The position numbers and the translations under genes are program-made. Positions 8,645-16,239 of a DNA stretch of 64,000 bases are shown one piece after another. Each line of letters starts with the position of its first letter. Positions within the stretch are counted from its first letter, which is position 1. The notes beneath the pieces were generated by a model, which did no database searches, was not told where the DNA came from, and saw only the letters and a program-made list of their open reading frames with translations. Origin of the DNA: RGIG426 sp045598965 (lineage in GTDB: Bacteria; Bacillota; Clostridia; Oscillospirales; Acutalibacteraceae); assembly GCA_045598965.1 (NCBI GenBank), contig JAZRVH010000006.1, positions 1 through 64,000 on the forward strand, read 5' to 3'.

Positions 8645-9046
8645 TTACCACACAAACGCCAGCACTTCGCCGCCCACGTTTTCGTTACGAGCCTTTTTGT
8701 CGGTCATAACGCCTTTAGACGTGGAGACGATGGCGGTGCCGATGCCCTTCATGACCTTCGGCATATCTTCACTGCTGGAATAAATACGCAAACCGGGTTT
8801 GGACACACGGCGAAGACCCCGAATGACCGGCGTCTTGGATGTGCCCTGATATTTCAGAACCACACGGATGACACCCTGTTTGCCGTCATCAATAACTTGG
8901 AAACTTTTCACATATCCCTCGTCAACAAGAATCTGGGCAATAGCCTTCTTCATGTTCGAAGCGGGGATATCCACCGAATCATGCTTCGCAGTGTTCGCAT
9001 TGCGAATACGTGTCAGCATATCGGCGATGGTATCGGTGATTTGCAT
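8645..9046 (-). CDS. rpsH: 30S ribosomal protein S8 (uS8)
   Basis: S8 binds the central domain of 16S rRNA; in Escherichia coli it is the translational repressor of the spc operon. The 133-residue product begins MQITDTIADMLTRIRNA and contains VSKPGLRIYSSSEDMPKVMKGIGTAIVSTSKGVMTD, both diagnostic. The length is normal. Confidence 0.98.
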   Translation of the reverse strand: MQITDTIADMLTRIRNANTAKHDSVDIPASNMKKAIAQILVDEGYVKSFQVIDDGKQGVIRVVLKYQGTSKTPVIRGLRRVSKPGLRIYSSSEDMPKVMKGIGTAIVSTSKGVMTDKKARNENVGGEVLAFVW

Positions 9047-9073
9047 AATCCGTAATCCTCCTTCAACTATTGC

Positions 9074-9259
9074 TTACCAACTTGCTTTTTTGACGCCCGG
9101 AATCTCACCTTTGTAGGCGAGCTCACGGAAGCAGATACGGCAGATGCCGTATTTGCGGAGATACGCATGGGGACGGCCGCAGATTTTGCAGCGGTTGTAT
9201 GCACGAGTCGAGAATTTCGCTTCACGGCTCTGACGCACTTTCATAGATGTTTTTGCCAT
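9074..9259 (-). CDS. rpsZ: 30S ribosomal protein S14, short zinc-binding type Z
   Basis: A 61-residue S14 with two Cys-X2-Cys pairs (CKIC near residue 24 and CRIC near residue 40) that bind zinc, so it is the short zinc-dependent paralogue. The start at 9259 (MAKTSMKVRQ) has an AAGGAGGGG site just upstream; the open frame continues 11 codons further without support. No zinc-independent S14 is seen in the window. Confidence 0.97.
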   Translation of the reverse strand: MAKTSMKVRQSREAKFSTRAYNRCKICGRPHAYLRKYGICRICFRELAYKGEIPGVKKASW

Positions 9260-9272
9260 TTCAGTCCCCTCC

Positions 9273-9812
9273 TTATCTCTCGAACGGAGCACCCATGAGC
9301 TTCAAAAGCTCATAGGACTCTTCGTCGGTGTTAGCGGTGGTAACGAAGCAAAGGTCCATACCACGCACTGCGTCAATTTTGTCGTACTCGATCTCCGGGA
9401 AAATGAGCTGCTCTTTGAGGCCCATATTGTAGTTGCCACGACCGTCAAACGAGTTCGGGTTGATACCACGGAAGTCACGGACACGGGGCAACGCCACGTT
9501 AAACAAACGATCCAGGAACTCGTACATGCGGTCGCCACGCAGGGTAACCTTCACGCCGTTGTTCATACCTTCACGCAGTTTGAAGTTCGCAACAGACTTT
9601 TTCGCCTTGCAGATCACGGGACGTTGACCGGTGATCGCCATCAGGTCGGTCATCGCCGACTCAATGACTTTCGGGTTGTCACGTGCTTCGCCGCAGCCGA
9701 TGTTGATAACAATCTTATCCAGCTTCGGAATCTGCATCACACTCTTATAGCCGAATTTGCTCATGAGTGCGGGAGCGACTTCACTTTTGTAAAATTCTTT
9801 CATTCTGGCCAT
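9273..9812 (-). CDS. rplE: 50S ribosomal protein L5 (uL5)
   Basis: L5 binds 5S rRNA and contacts P-site tRNA. The 179-residue product starts MARMKEFYKSEVAPALM and has VVINIGCGEAR, RPVICKAKKSVANFKLREG and the RDFRGINPNSFDGRGNY block. I use the ATG at 9812 because a GGAGGAA site sits 7-8 nt upstream of it; the frame stays open 14 codons further back, through the ribosome site. Confidence 0.98.
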   Translation of the reverse strand: MARMKEFYKSEVAPALMSKFGYKSVMQIPKLDKIVINIGCGEARDNPKVIESAMTDLMAITGQRPVICKAKKSVANFKLREGMNNGVKVTLRGDRMYEFLDRLFNVALPRVRDFRGINPNSFDGRGNYNMGLKEQLIFPEIEYDKIDAVRGMDLCFVTTANTDEESYELLKLMGAPFER

Positions 9813-9826
9813 TCGTTTGTTCCTCC

Positions 9827-10141
9827 TTACAGCGTTTCGCCGCAGTGTTTGCACACACGGGACTTAGTTTTGTCGGCGAACGTCTTATAGGCAATGCGAG
9901 TGGCCTTCTTGCAGTGGGGGCAGATCACCTGGACTTTGGAAGCGTAAATCGCACCCTCCGCCTTGATGATGCCGCTGGGATCGCCCGGACGGCGAGCCTT
10001 CACGTGTTTGGTCACGACGTGGCAGCCCTCGACAATCACTTTGCCTTCTTTCGGGCTAACCTCCATCACTTTGCCTTTTTTGCCCTTGTCGTTACCGCTG
10101 AGGATAACGACCTGGTCGTCTTTTTTCACATGCATTTTCAT
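9827..10141 (-). CDS. rplX: 50S ribosomal protein L24 (uL24) with C-terminal zinc ribbon
   Basis: L24 initiates 50S assembly and lies near the tunnel exit. The product has a KOW motif near the N-terminus (VVILSGNDKGKKGKVMEV) and a C-terminal CPHC ... CKHC pair that looks like a zinc ribbon, a variant known in clostridial L24 proteins. With the ATG at 10141 (MKMHVKKDDQ) it is 104 residues. A GGAGG site lies 8 nt upstream; the ATG two codons later is an alternative. Confidence 0.96.
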   Translation of the reverse strand: MKMHVKKDDQVVILSGNDKGKKGKVMEVSPKEGKVIVEGCHVVTKHVKARRPGDPSGIIKAEGAIYASKVQVICPHCKKATRIAYKTFADKTKSRVCKHCGETL

Positions 10142-10154
10142 TTGCGATTCCTCC

Positions 10155-10523
10155 TTACAGCACTTCCGGTGCAAGGGAGAGGATTTTCATATAATCCTTC
10201 TCACGCAGCTCACGAGCGATCGGCCCAAAGATACGGGTACCACGGGGGTTTTTGTCCTCACGGATGATAACACCGGCATTTTCGTCGAAACGAATGTAGG
10301 TGCCATCTTCACGGCGAACACCCTTGACCGAGCGTACGATAACCGCACGCACGACCTCACCTTTTTTCACCATACCGCCGGGAGCGGCTTTTTTCACCGA
10401 GGCGACAACCGTGTCGCCGATATTCGCATACCTCCGGCCAGAACCACCAAGAACACGAATGACCATAAGCTCTTTCGCGCCGGTGTTGTCGGCCACTTTG
10501 AGGTAGGTTTGTTGTTGAACCAT
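10155..10523 (-). CDS. rplN: 50S ribosomal protein L14 (uL14)
   Basis: L14 forms bridges to the 30S subunit and binds elongation and maturation factors. The 122-residue product starts MVQQQTYLKVADNTGAKELM and contains VRRKDG-like, YIRFDENAGVIIR and the GTRIFGPIARELRE signature. The length and the place between rpsQ and rplX are standard. Confidence 0.98.
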   Translation of the reverse strand: MVQQQTYLKVADNTGAKELMVIRVLGGSGRRYANIGDTVVASVKKAAPGGMVKKGEVVRAVIVRSVKGVRREDGTYIRFDENAGVIIREDKNPRGTRIFGPIARELREKDYMKILSLAPEVL

Positions 10524-10553
10524 CTGGTGTTCCTCCTTTCAAGCAGAACCGAC

Positions 10554-10811
10554 TTATTTAGCCTTCTCGATGATGTTGGAAACGCGCCAGCGTTTGTCTT
10601 TAGAAAGCGGACGGGTCTCCGTAACTTCGACACGGTCGCCCACACGGCACTCGTTCATCTCGTCGTGTGCTTTCAGTTTAACAGTGCGTTTCACGATTTT
10701 CTTATACAAGGGATGACGGACATTGTCGTTGATGGCGATGACAACGGTTTTATCCATTTTGTCGCTGACAACGATACCGACTCTCGTCTTTCTCAAATTG
10801 CGTTCACTCAT
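10554..10811 (-). CDS. rpsQ: 30S ribosomal protein S17 (uS17)
   Basis: S17 binds the 5' domain of 16S rRNA early in assembly. The 85-residue OB-fold protein has RKTRVGIVVSDKMDKTVVIA near its start, then VKAHDE-like, CRVGDRVEVTETRPLSK and W, all typical. It lies between rpmC and rplN, with a GGAGG-like ribosome site. Confidence 0.98.
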   Translation of the reverse strand: MSERNLRKTRVGIVVSDKMDKTVVIAINDNVRHPLYKKIVKRTVKLKAHDEMNECRVGDRVEVTETRPLSKDKRWRVSNIIEKAK

Positions 10812-10828
10812 CGGTAATTCCTCCTCCC

Positions 10829-11044
10829 TTAGCCTTCAGCACTTTCGTGCAGTTCGTTCTCACGGATCACCGTTTTGATGACCGCAATTTCTTTTTTGAT
10901 CGCCTTCAGTCGCATCGGATTGTCGAGTTGGTTAATGGCGTGTTGGAAACGCAGGTTGAACAGCTCTTTTTTGAGGTCGTCCAGTTTGTTTTCCAATTCC
11001 ACGGCACTCAACTCACGAATCTTTTCGAGTTCAGATTTCTTCAT
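10829..11044 (-). CDS. rpmC: 50S ribosomal protein L29 (uL29)
   Basis: L29 lies at the tunnel exit and contributes to docking of trigger factor and SRP. The 71-residue helical hairpin protein starts MKKSELEKIRELSAVELENKLDDLKKELFNLRFQ, the diagnostic segment. The start overlaps the rplP stop by 4 bp (ATGA), so translation is coupled. Confidence 0.97.
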   Translation of the reverse strand: MKKSELEKIRELSAVELENKLDDLKKELFNLRFQHAINQLDNPMRLKAIKKEIAVIKTVIRENELHESAEG

Positions 11045-11463
11045 GCCTGCTCACCGTCCTCTTTTTTGACGAATTTGCACTTGATCGGCAATTTGTTTGC
11101 CGCCAGACGCAACGCCTCACGGGCAGTTTCCTCCGGCACGCCGGCAATCTCGAACATTACACGTCCGGGTTTCACAACGGCGACCCAGTATTCCGGCGAA
11201 CCTTTACCGGAACCCATGCGGGTCTCGGCGGGTTTTTCGGTAACCGGTTTGTCCGGGAAAATTTTAATCCAGACCTGACCGCCACGTTTGATGTAACGGG
11301 TCATAGCGATACGAGCCGCCTCAATCTGGTTGGATTTGATCCATGCCGGTTCTTCGGCCTGCAAACCGAAATCACCGTAGGTAACTTTGTTGCCACGAGT
11401 GGCTTTACCAGTCAAACGACCACGCTGAACACGACGGTATTTGACTCTTTTCGGCATCAACAT
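11041..11463 (-). CDS. rplP: 50S ribosomal protein L16 (uL16)
   Basis: L16 binds near the A-site tRNA elbow and is a late-assembling protein. The product has the family start MPKRVKYRRVQRGR (preceded here by Met-Leu), the GDFGLQAEEPAWI region and TRMGSGKGSPEYWVAVVKPGR. The ATG at 11463 shares one base with the rpsC stop codon and has GGAGG 9 nt upstream inside rpsC. The ATG two codons later is an alternative start. Confidence 0.98.
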   Translation of the reverse strand: MLMPKRVKYRRVQRGRLTGKATRGNKVTYGDFGLQAEEPAWIKSNQIEAARIAMTRYIKRGGQVWIKIFPDKPVTEKPAETRMGSGKGSPEYWVAVVKPGRVMFEIAGVPEETAREALRLAANKLPIKCKFVKKEDGEQA

Positions 11464-12134
11464 TATTTGCGGCCTCCTTCCCGACGTTGCGGTTTCGTCG
11501 TAGAGCCGGCAAGCACCTCACCACGGTAAATCCAGACTTTCACGCCGATTCGACCGTAGGTGGTGTTCGCCTCAGCGAAACCGTAATCGATGTCCGCACG
11601 CAGAGTTTGCAGCGGAATCGTTCCTTCATGGTAGCTTTCGCTACGGGCAATCTCCGCACCGCCGAGACGGCCGGAAACTTTCGTTTTAATACCCTTCGCA
11701 CCGAGCTTCATCGCACGACCGATTGCCTGTTTCATCGCACGGCGGAAAGACGTACGTTTTTCCAACTGAGCGGCGATGCTCTCAGCAACGAGCTGTGCAT
11801 TGACGTCGGGGTTTTTCACCTCAATCATATTGATGAGGGTGGGTTTGCCGAGCATTTTCTCGCAGGTCTGGCGAAGTGCCTCGATATCGGCACCGCCTTT
11901 ACCAATCACAATACCCGGTTTGGCACAATGGATGTGCACACGTACACGAGAGGCGTCACGCTCGATTTCAATCTTGGCAATGCCGGCTGCGTACAGTTTC
12001 TTTTTCAGGAATTTACGCAGTTTGTAGTCAGAAACCAGCGTATCGCCGAAATCTTTATCATTCACAAACCAACGGGAATCCCAATCTTTGATAACACCGA
12101 CACGAAGACCGTGCGGATTTACTTTTTGTCCCAT
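11463..12134 (-). CDS. rpsC: 30S ribosomal protein S3 (uS3)
   Basis: S3 lines the mRNA entry channel with S4 and S5. The 223-residue protein begins MGQKVNPHGLRVGVIKDWDSRW, has the KH RNA-binding loop GIVIGKGGADIE, and continues with the C-terminal S3 domain (YGFAEANTTYGRIGVKVWIYRGE). The length is typical. It overlaps rplP by one base. Confidence 0.98.
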   Translation of the reverse strand: MGQKVNPHGLRVGVIKDWDSRWFVNDKDFGDTLVSDYKLRKFLKKKLYAAGIAKIEIERDASRVRVHIHCAKPGIVIGKGGADIEALRQTCEKMLGKPTLINMIEVKNPDVNAQLVAESIAAQLEKRTSFRRAMKQAIGRAMKLGAKGIKTKVSGRLGGAEIARSESYHEGTIPLQTLRADIDYGFAEANTTYGRIGVKVWIYRGEVLAGSTTKPQRREGGRK

Positions 12135-12152
12135 TTTTCTGTACCTCCCTGC

Positions 12153-12488
12153 TTATTCCTGTTCTTTGAGAACGACGGTAATGTGCGACGTTCTCTTGTC
12201 GATGCGGAATGCACGGCCCTGTGCACGAGGACGGATGCGTTTCATGATCGGTCCGGGGCAGGCGAAGCACTCAGCGACGTACAGGTCACTTCTGGACATA
12301 TTGAAGTTGTTTTCCGCATTGGCGAGAGCGGATTTGAGCAGTTTCTCAATCGGTTCGCAAGCCGATTTGTTCGTAAACTTCACAATCGCCAACGCTTCGT
12401 CAATCGATTTCCCGCGAATAAGGTCGAGAACGATCTTCACTTTGCGAGGGGAAATGCGAATGTAAGTGGCTTTAGCCCTTGCTTCCAT
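12153..12488 (-). CDS. rplV: 50S ribosomal protein L22 (uL22)
   Basis: L22 extends a loop into the nascent-peptide tunnel, where changes give macrolide resistance. The 111-residue product contains YIRISPRKVKIVLDLIRGK near the N-terminus and the C-terminal loop-region motif PRAQGRAFRIDKRTSHITVV. The length is standard and it lies between rpsS and rpsC. Confidence 0.98.
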   Translation of the reverse strand: MEARAKATYIRISPRKVKIVLDLIRGKSIDEALAIVKFTNKSACEPIEKLLKSALANAENNFNMSRSDLYVAECFACPGPIMKRIRPRAQGRAFRIDKRTSHITVVLKEQE

Positions 12489-12509
12489 TGATGATTCTCT
12501 CCTTTCCGC

Positions 12510-12782
12510 TTAGTTCGTCGTTTTAGAGCCGGTATGGCCTCTAAACGTACGAGTGGGGGCGAATTCGCCCAGTTTGTGTCCAACCATATCCTCCGTGATA
12601 TACACCGGAACGTGTTTGCGGCCGTCGTGAACGGCGATCGTGTGACCGACAAAGTCGGGGAAGATCGTCGAAGAGCGGCTCCACGTTTGAAGGATGCGTT
12701 TCTCGCCGGCGGCGTTCATTTCCTGAATGCGTTTCAGCAGAACAGGTTGCACGAAAGGTCCTTTTTTAACACTGCGTCCCAT
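12510..12782 (-). CDS. rpsS: 30S ribosomal protein S19 (uS19)
   Basis: S19 sits in the 30S head with S13 and near A- and P-site tRNA. The 90-residue product starts MGRSVKKGPFV and contains TWSRSSTIFPDFVGHTIAVHDGRKHVPVYITEDMVGHKLGEFAPTRTFRGH in short recognisable blocks. It lies between rplB and rplV. Confidence 0.98.
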   Translation of the reverse strand: MGRSVKKGPFVQPVLLKRIQEMNAAGEKRILQTWSRSSTIFPDFVGHTIAVHDGRKHVPVYITEDMVGHKLGEFAPTRTFRGHTGSKTTN

Positions 12783-12800
12783 AATTCAATCTCCTTTCGC

Positions 12801-13634
12801 TTACTTCGCATTGCGGCGTTTGACAATAAACTTGTCAGAACGGTTGTGTTTGCTGCGAGTTTTGTAACCCAACGCAGGTTTGCCCCACGGGGTAACCGGG
12901 CCCGGACGACCGATGGGGGATTTACCCTCACCACCACCGTGCGGGTGATCGCACGGGTTCATAACGGAACCACGGACAGTCGGACGCCAACCCATGTGAC
13001 GTTTACGACCGGCTTTACCGATTTTCTCGTTGGCGTGGTCCGCATTACCCACTTGACCGATGGTGGCCATGCAGTTAATCGGGACGTAACGCATCTCACC
13101 GGAAGGCAAGCGGACGAGAGCGAGGTTGTTCTCCTTGCTCATCAGCTGTGCCATAACACCGGCGGAACGAGCCAGCTGAGCACCTTTGCCCGGATACAGC
13201 TCCACGTTGTGGATGAAAGTACCTTGGGGGATGGCGGACAGCGGAAGGGCGTTACCGGGGCGGATATCCGCACCGACACCGGATTGCAGTACGTCGCCCA
13301 CCTTCACATCTTGCGGTGCGATGATGTAGCGTTTCTCGCCGTCCTCATACTGGACAAGGGCGATGTGAGCACTGCGGTTCGGGTCATATTCGAGGGTCAG
13401 AACGGTCGCATTCATATCGGCTTTGTTACGTTTGAAGTCGATGATACGATATTTCTGACGGTTGCCGCCGCCGTGATGGCGAACGGTGATGCGGCCATAG
13501 CTGTTGCGGCCGGCATTCTTTTTCTTCGTGTCGAGCAAGCTTTTCTCCGGTTTCACCTTGGACAATCCGCTGTAATCAATAACGGACATACCACGGCGGC
13601 CGTTGCTTGTCGGCTTATAGTTGATAATAGGCAT
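12801..13634 (-). CDS. rplB: 50S ribosomal protein L2 (uL2)
   Basis: L2 is a primary 23S rRNA-binding protein needed for subunit joining and peptidyl transfer. The 277-residue product has the N-terminal RNA-binding domain (GRNSYGRITVRHHGGGNRQKYR) and the C-terminal NPCDHPHGGGEGKSPIGRP motif with the conserved histidines. A 91-bp gap separates it from rplW, larger than most gaps in this cluster. Confidence 0.99.
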   Translation of the reverse strand: MPIINYKPTSNGRRGMSVIDYSGLSKVKPEKSLLDTKKKNAGRNSYGRITVRHHGGGNRQKYRIIDFKRNKADMNATVLTLEYDPNRSAHIALVQYEDGEKRYIIAPQDVKVGDVLQSGVGADIRPGNALPLSAIPQGTFIHNVELYPGKGAQLARSAGVMAQLMSKENNLALVRLPSGEMRYVPINCMATIGQVGNADHANEKIGKAGRKRHMGWRPTVRGSVMNPCDHPHGGGEGKSPIGRPGPVTPWGKPALGYKTRSKHNRSDKFIVKRRNAK

Positions 13635-13725
13635 TTTTGTTCACGCTCCTGTTCTTAGGCTTTGCGGGGAATGCCGTATGTCCCCATTCGTGCCGATTTT
13701 CGGCTTTTACTGTTTGTCTTACGAC

Positions 13726-14016
13726 TTAGAACAAGCCGTCGAAGAACTCGATGGTCTTCGAACCTTCCGTCAAAGTGACGACCGCTTTTTTCCAATCGGA
13801 GGTGTAACCCTCGAAACGACCGTAGCGGCGTTTTTGACCTTTCATGCTGATGGTGTTGACTTTCGCAACTTTCACGCCGAAAATCTCTTCCACAGCAGAA
13901 GCAATTTGGATTTTGTTGGCATCAGACGCCACACGGAACGTATATTTACGGTCCGCCAGCTGGCTGACAGCCTTTTCTGTCACCACAGGGGCGAGAATAA
14001 TATCACGAGGATTCAT
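13726..14016 (-). CDS. rplW: 50S ribosomal protein L23 (uL23)
   Basis: L23 sits at the tunnel exit and docks trigger factor, SRP and SecY. The 96-residue product begins MNPRDIILAPVVTEKAV and has YTFRVASDANKIQIASAVEEIFGVKV, the core of the family. Its start shares one base with the rplD stop codon, indicating translational coupling. Confidence 0.98.
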   Translation of the reverse strand: MNPRDIILAPVVTEKAVSQLADRKYTFRVASDANKIQIASAVEEIFGVKVAKVNTISMKGQKRRYGRFEGYTSDWKKAVVTLTEGSKTIEFFDGLF

Positions 14017-14639
14017 TACGCATAAACCTCCTCAATCTGGGAAATTGCGTCTTTCACAACAATGAAGGTGTTGCAGTTGACAATGTCATACACATTCAAG
14101 GTGTTGACCAAAGCGGTCTTGACGCCCGGGATGTTGCGAGCCGCTTTCACGATGCTCTCATCATTCTCCGGAAGGACAATCAGCACTTTCTTGCCAGCCT
14201 CCAAAGCGGAGAGCATGGTGGCGATCGTCTTGGTTTTGGTCTCTTCCAGCTTCAAGCTGTCGAGAACCATCATCTCGTTGTCCAGCACTTTAGCGGAGAA
14301 AGCGGATTTCATCGCCAGGCGACGCACTTTCTTCGGAAGAGCGTAGGAATAGTCACGGGGCTTCGGGGCAAACGCCACACCGCCATGATACCATTGGACA
14401 GCACGGGTCGAGCCCTGACGAGCACGGCCGGTGCCCTTTTGGCGATACGGTTTTTTGCCGCCGCCGCTCACTTCGGAACGAGTAAGAGCGGACTGCGTGC
14501 CCTGACGCTGGTTCGCCAAGTAGTTGACGACCATGCTGTGCATAACGGATTTGTTCGGGGTGATGCCGAAGATGGCCTCCGCCAAATCCAAGCTGCCGGT
14601 CTTTTTACCGGTCATGTCAAAAGTAGAAACTGTAGGCAT
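14016..14639 (-). CDS. rplD: 50S ribosomal protein L4 (uL4)
   Basis: L4 binds 23S rRNA and puts a loop into the peptide tunnel; in E. coli it also represses the S10 operon. The 207-residue product has RQGTQSALTRSEVSGGGKKPYRQKGTGRARQGSTRAVQWYHGG in recognisable pieces, the tunnel-loop signature, and a C-terminal Rossmann-like half. The length is normal. It overlaps rplW by one base. Confidence 0.98.
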   Translation of the reverse strand: MPTVSTFDMTGKKTGSLDLAEAIFGITPNKSVMHSMVVNYLANQRQGTQSALTRSEVSGGGKKPYRQKGTGRARQGSTRAVQWYHGGVAFAPKPRDYSYALPKKVRRLAMKSAFSAKVLDNEMMVLDSLKLEETKTKTIATMLSALEAGKKVLIVLPENDESIVKAARNIPGVKTALVNTLNVYDIVNCNTFIVVKDAISQIEEVYA

Positions 14640-14656
14640 GATGCATTCCTCCTCCC

Positions 14657-15289
14657 TTACGCTTTCACGCTGTCGGAAATAACCACGATACCGCCACGGG
14701 GACCAGGAATGGCACCCTTGATAGCGATGAGGTTGTTTTCCACGTCGATTTTCGCAACGACCTGGTTCTGCACCGTCACACGTTCAACACCCAAGTGACC
14801 CGCCGCCTTCATGCCCTTGAAAACACGGGACGGGGAGGAGCAAGCACCGAGGGAGCCGGCGTGGCGAGCCACAGGACCGGAACCGTGGGTCTCTTTCAAA
14901 CGGGAGTGATTCCAGCGTTTGATAGCACCCGCATAGCCTTTACCTTTGCTGGTACCGACCACGTCCACGTGATCGCCCACAGCGAAGGTGTCCGCTTTCA
15001 CGATGTCGCCCAGGTTAAGAGCGGAGCAATCCGCAAAGCGGAACTCACGCAAGGTGCGTTTTGCGGCGACGTCCGCCTTCGCAAAGTGACCTTGCTGCGG
15101 TTTGTTCACGTGTTTCGGAGTCACATCACCGAAACCGAACTGAACCGCTTCGTAACCGTCGTTCTCGACGGTTTTCTTTTGGACAACCACGCACGGGCCC
15201 GCTTCAATAACGGTAACCGGGACAACGTTGCCCTTTTCGTCGAAGATTTGCGTCATGCCAATCTTCTTGCCGATGATACCTTTCTGCAT
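14657..15289 (-). CDS. rplC: 50S ribosomal protein L3 (uL3)
   Basis: L3 is an early assembly protein that reaches toward the peptidyl transferase centre. The 210-residue product starts MQKGIIGKKIGMTQIFDEKG and contains the HGSGPVARHAGSLGACSSPSRVFKGMKAAGHLG region that ends at the catalytic core. It follows rpsJ after a 105-bp spacer that holds a strong hairpin (listed separately). Confidence 0.98.
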   Translation of the reverse strand: MQKGIIGKKIGMTQIFDEKGNVVPVTVIEAGPCVVVQKKTVENDGYEAVQFGFGDVTPKHVNKPQQGHFAKADVAAKRTLREFRFADCSALNLGDIVKADTFAVGDHVDVVGTSKGKGYAGAIKRWNHSRLKETHGSGPVARHAGSLGACSSPSRVFKGMKAAGHLGVERVTVQNQVVAKIDVENNLIAIKGAIPGPRGGIVVISDSVKA

Positions 15290-15313
15290 TGTATATGCCT
15301 CCTTTGGTTATTG

Positions 15314-15347
15314 GTTGCTCACCGCCATATCGGCTGCGGTGTGCAAC
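15314..15347 (-). promoter_or_regulatory. Hairpin in the rpsJ-rplC spacer
   Basis: GTTGC and CACCGC (15314-15325) pair with GCGGTG and GCAAC (15336-15347), giving an 11-bp stem with one T-T mismatch and a 10-nt loop. It lies about 50 nt after the rpsJ stop and upstream of the rplC ribosome site. No U run follows, so it is not a classical terminator; RNA processing, stability or translational control are possible. Confidence 0.5.
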
Positions 15348-15394
15348 GTGACCTCGTCTGCAAAATCTGCCAAACCATCCTATATAGATAAGGA

Positions 15395-15706
15395 TTAAAG
15401 TTTGATTTCGATTTCGACACCGACGGGGAGTTCAAGGCCCATAAGAGCCTCGACTGTCTTGTTGGACGGACGAAGGATGTCGATCAAACGCTTGTGCGTG
15501 CGGGTCTCGAACTGTTCACGAGAATCCTTGTATTTGTGCACGGCACGAAGGATGGTCACAACTTCCTTCTCGGTCGGCAGCGGCACAGGGCCGGAAACAC
15601 GGGCACCGGTAGCACGGGCCTGCTCCACGATTTTCTCTGCCGCTTGGTCCACCAGCTGGTGGTCGTATCCCTTAATACGGATACGGATTTTCTCTTTGAC
15701 TGCCAC
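15395..15706 (-). CDS. rpsJ: 30S ribosomal protein S10 (uS10, NusE)
   Basis: S10 is a 30S head protein that also acts as NusE, binding NusB and NusG in antitermination. The 103-residue product has IRIRIKGYDHQLVDQAAEKIV, SGPVPLPTEKEVVTILRAVHKYKDSREQFE and THKRLIDIL. It is the first gene of the supercluster and is preceded by the long leader and promoter near 16.1 kb. The str-operon genes that often precede it are not here. Confidence 0.98.
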   Translation of the reverse strand: MAVKEKIRIRIKGYDHQLVDQAAEKIVEQARATGARVSGPVPLPTEKEVVTILRAVHKYKDSREQFETRTHKRLIDILRPSNKTVEALMGLELPVGVEIEIKL

Positions 15707-15712
15707 TTGTAA

Positions 15713-16072
15713 AACGCCTCCTGAATTTGTTTTCTTTTTTGTTGGCGGGCTGGGTCAAACCTCCACCCTGCCGGGTGTTTCATCGTTCCCCATCAAAAAA
15801 CCGGCTCGGTTCTTTGAATAGCCGGATTGCGGTTTGACATTTGCCATACGCAGCCGCAATGTCGAACCCGCACCACGCCCCGCAAGTAGGCCTGTTGCGT
15901 TGTACATTGTCTTTGGCTGCATCGGTGTTTCTAATCGCCCGGTTTAAAATCGGACATACTCCACGGAAAAACCGACCGATTTTCGGTCGCAACCTCCCGC
16001 TTCATCGCATATCGTGCAGTCGCATCGCAACAGCGATTTTGGGGCAAAATACCCCCTTGTCGCAATCACGTG
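15713..16072 (-). ncRNA. Long structured 5' leader of the S10 operon
   Basis: About 360 nt lie between the predicted transcription start and rpsJ without any credible gene. Short palindromes are visible, including GACCGA/TCGGTC (about 15973-15987), a CCGG...CCGG pair around 15801-15824 and a CCACCC/GGGTG type element near 15761-15777. The size and position suit a ribosomal-protein or antitermination leader. I cannot match it to a named leader family by eye. Confidence 0.45.
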
Positions 16073-16079
16073 CCTACCT

Positions 16080-16108
16080 ACTATACAATACCCGTGTCAA
16101 AAATGCAA
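16080..16108 (-). promoter_or_regulatory. Promoter of the S10-spc-alpha supercluster
   Basis: On the minus strand TTGCAT (16103-16108) and TATAGT (16080-16085) are exactly 17 bp apart. It is the only strong promoter seen upstream of rpsJ. A nearby TTGACA lacks a -10 at proper spacing. Confidence 0.75.
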
Positions 16109-16190
16109 GTGTTTTTTTCATTTTTTTGTAATTTTTTCAAAAAAATTTTTTGACACACCATATATAGTAAAAATTCGCACAGAAAACACA

Positions 16191-16228
16191 AAAAACCGCA
16201 GAGAAACAACTTTTTCTCTGCGGTTTCA
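16191..16228 (-). terminator. Terminator after dnaJ
   Basis: AAACCGCAGAGAAA pairs with TTTCTCTGCGGTTT around a short loop, and on the minus strand it is followed by a T-rich run. It lies 12 nt past the dnaJ stop codon and isolates the S10 promoter from the heat-shock operon. Confidence 0.88.
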
Positions 16229-16239
16229 TAAAAGCAAAC

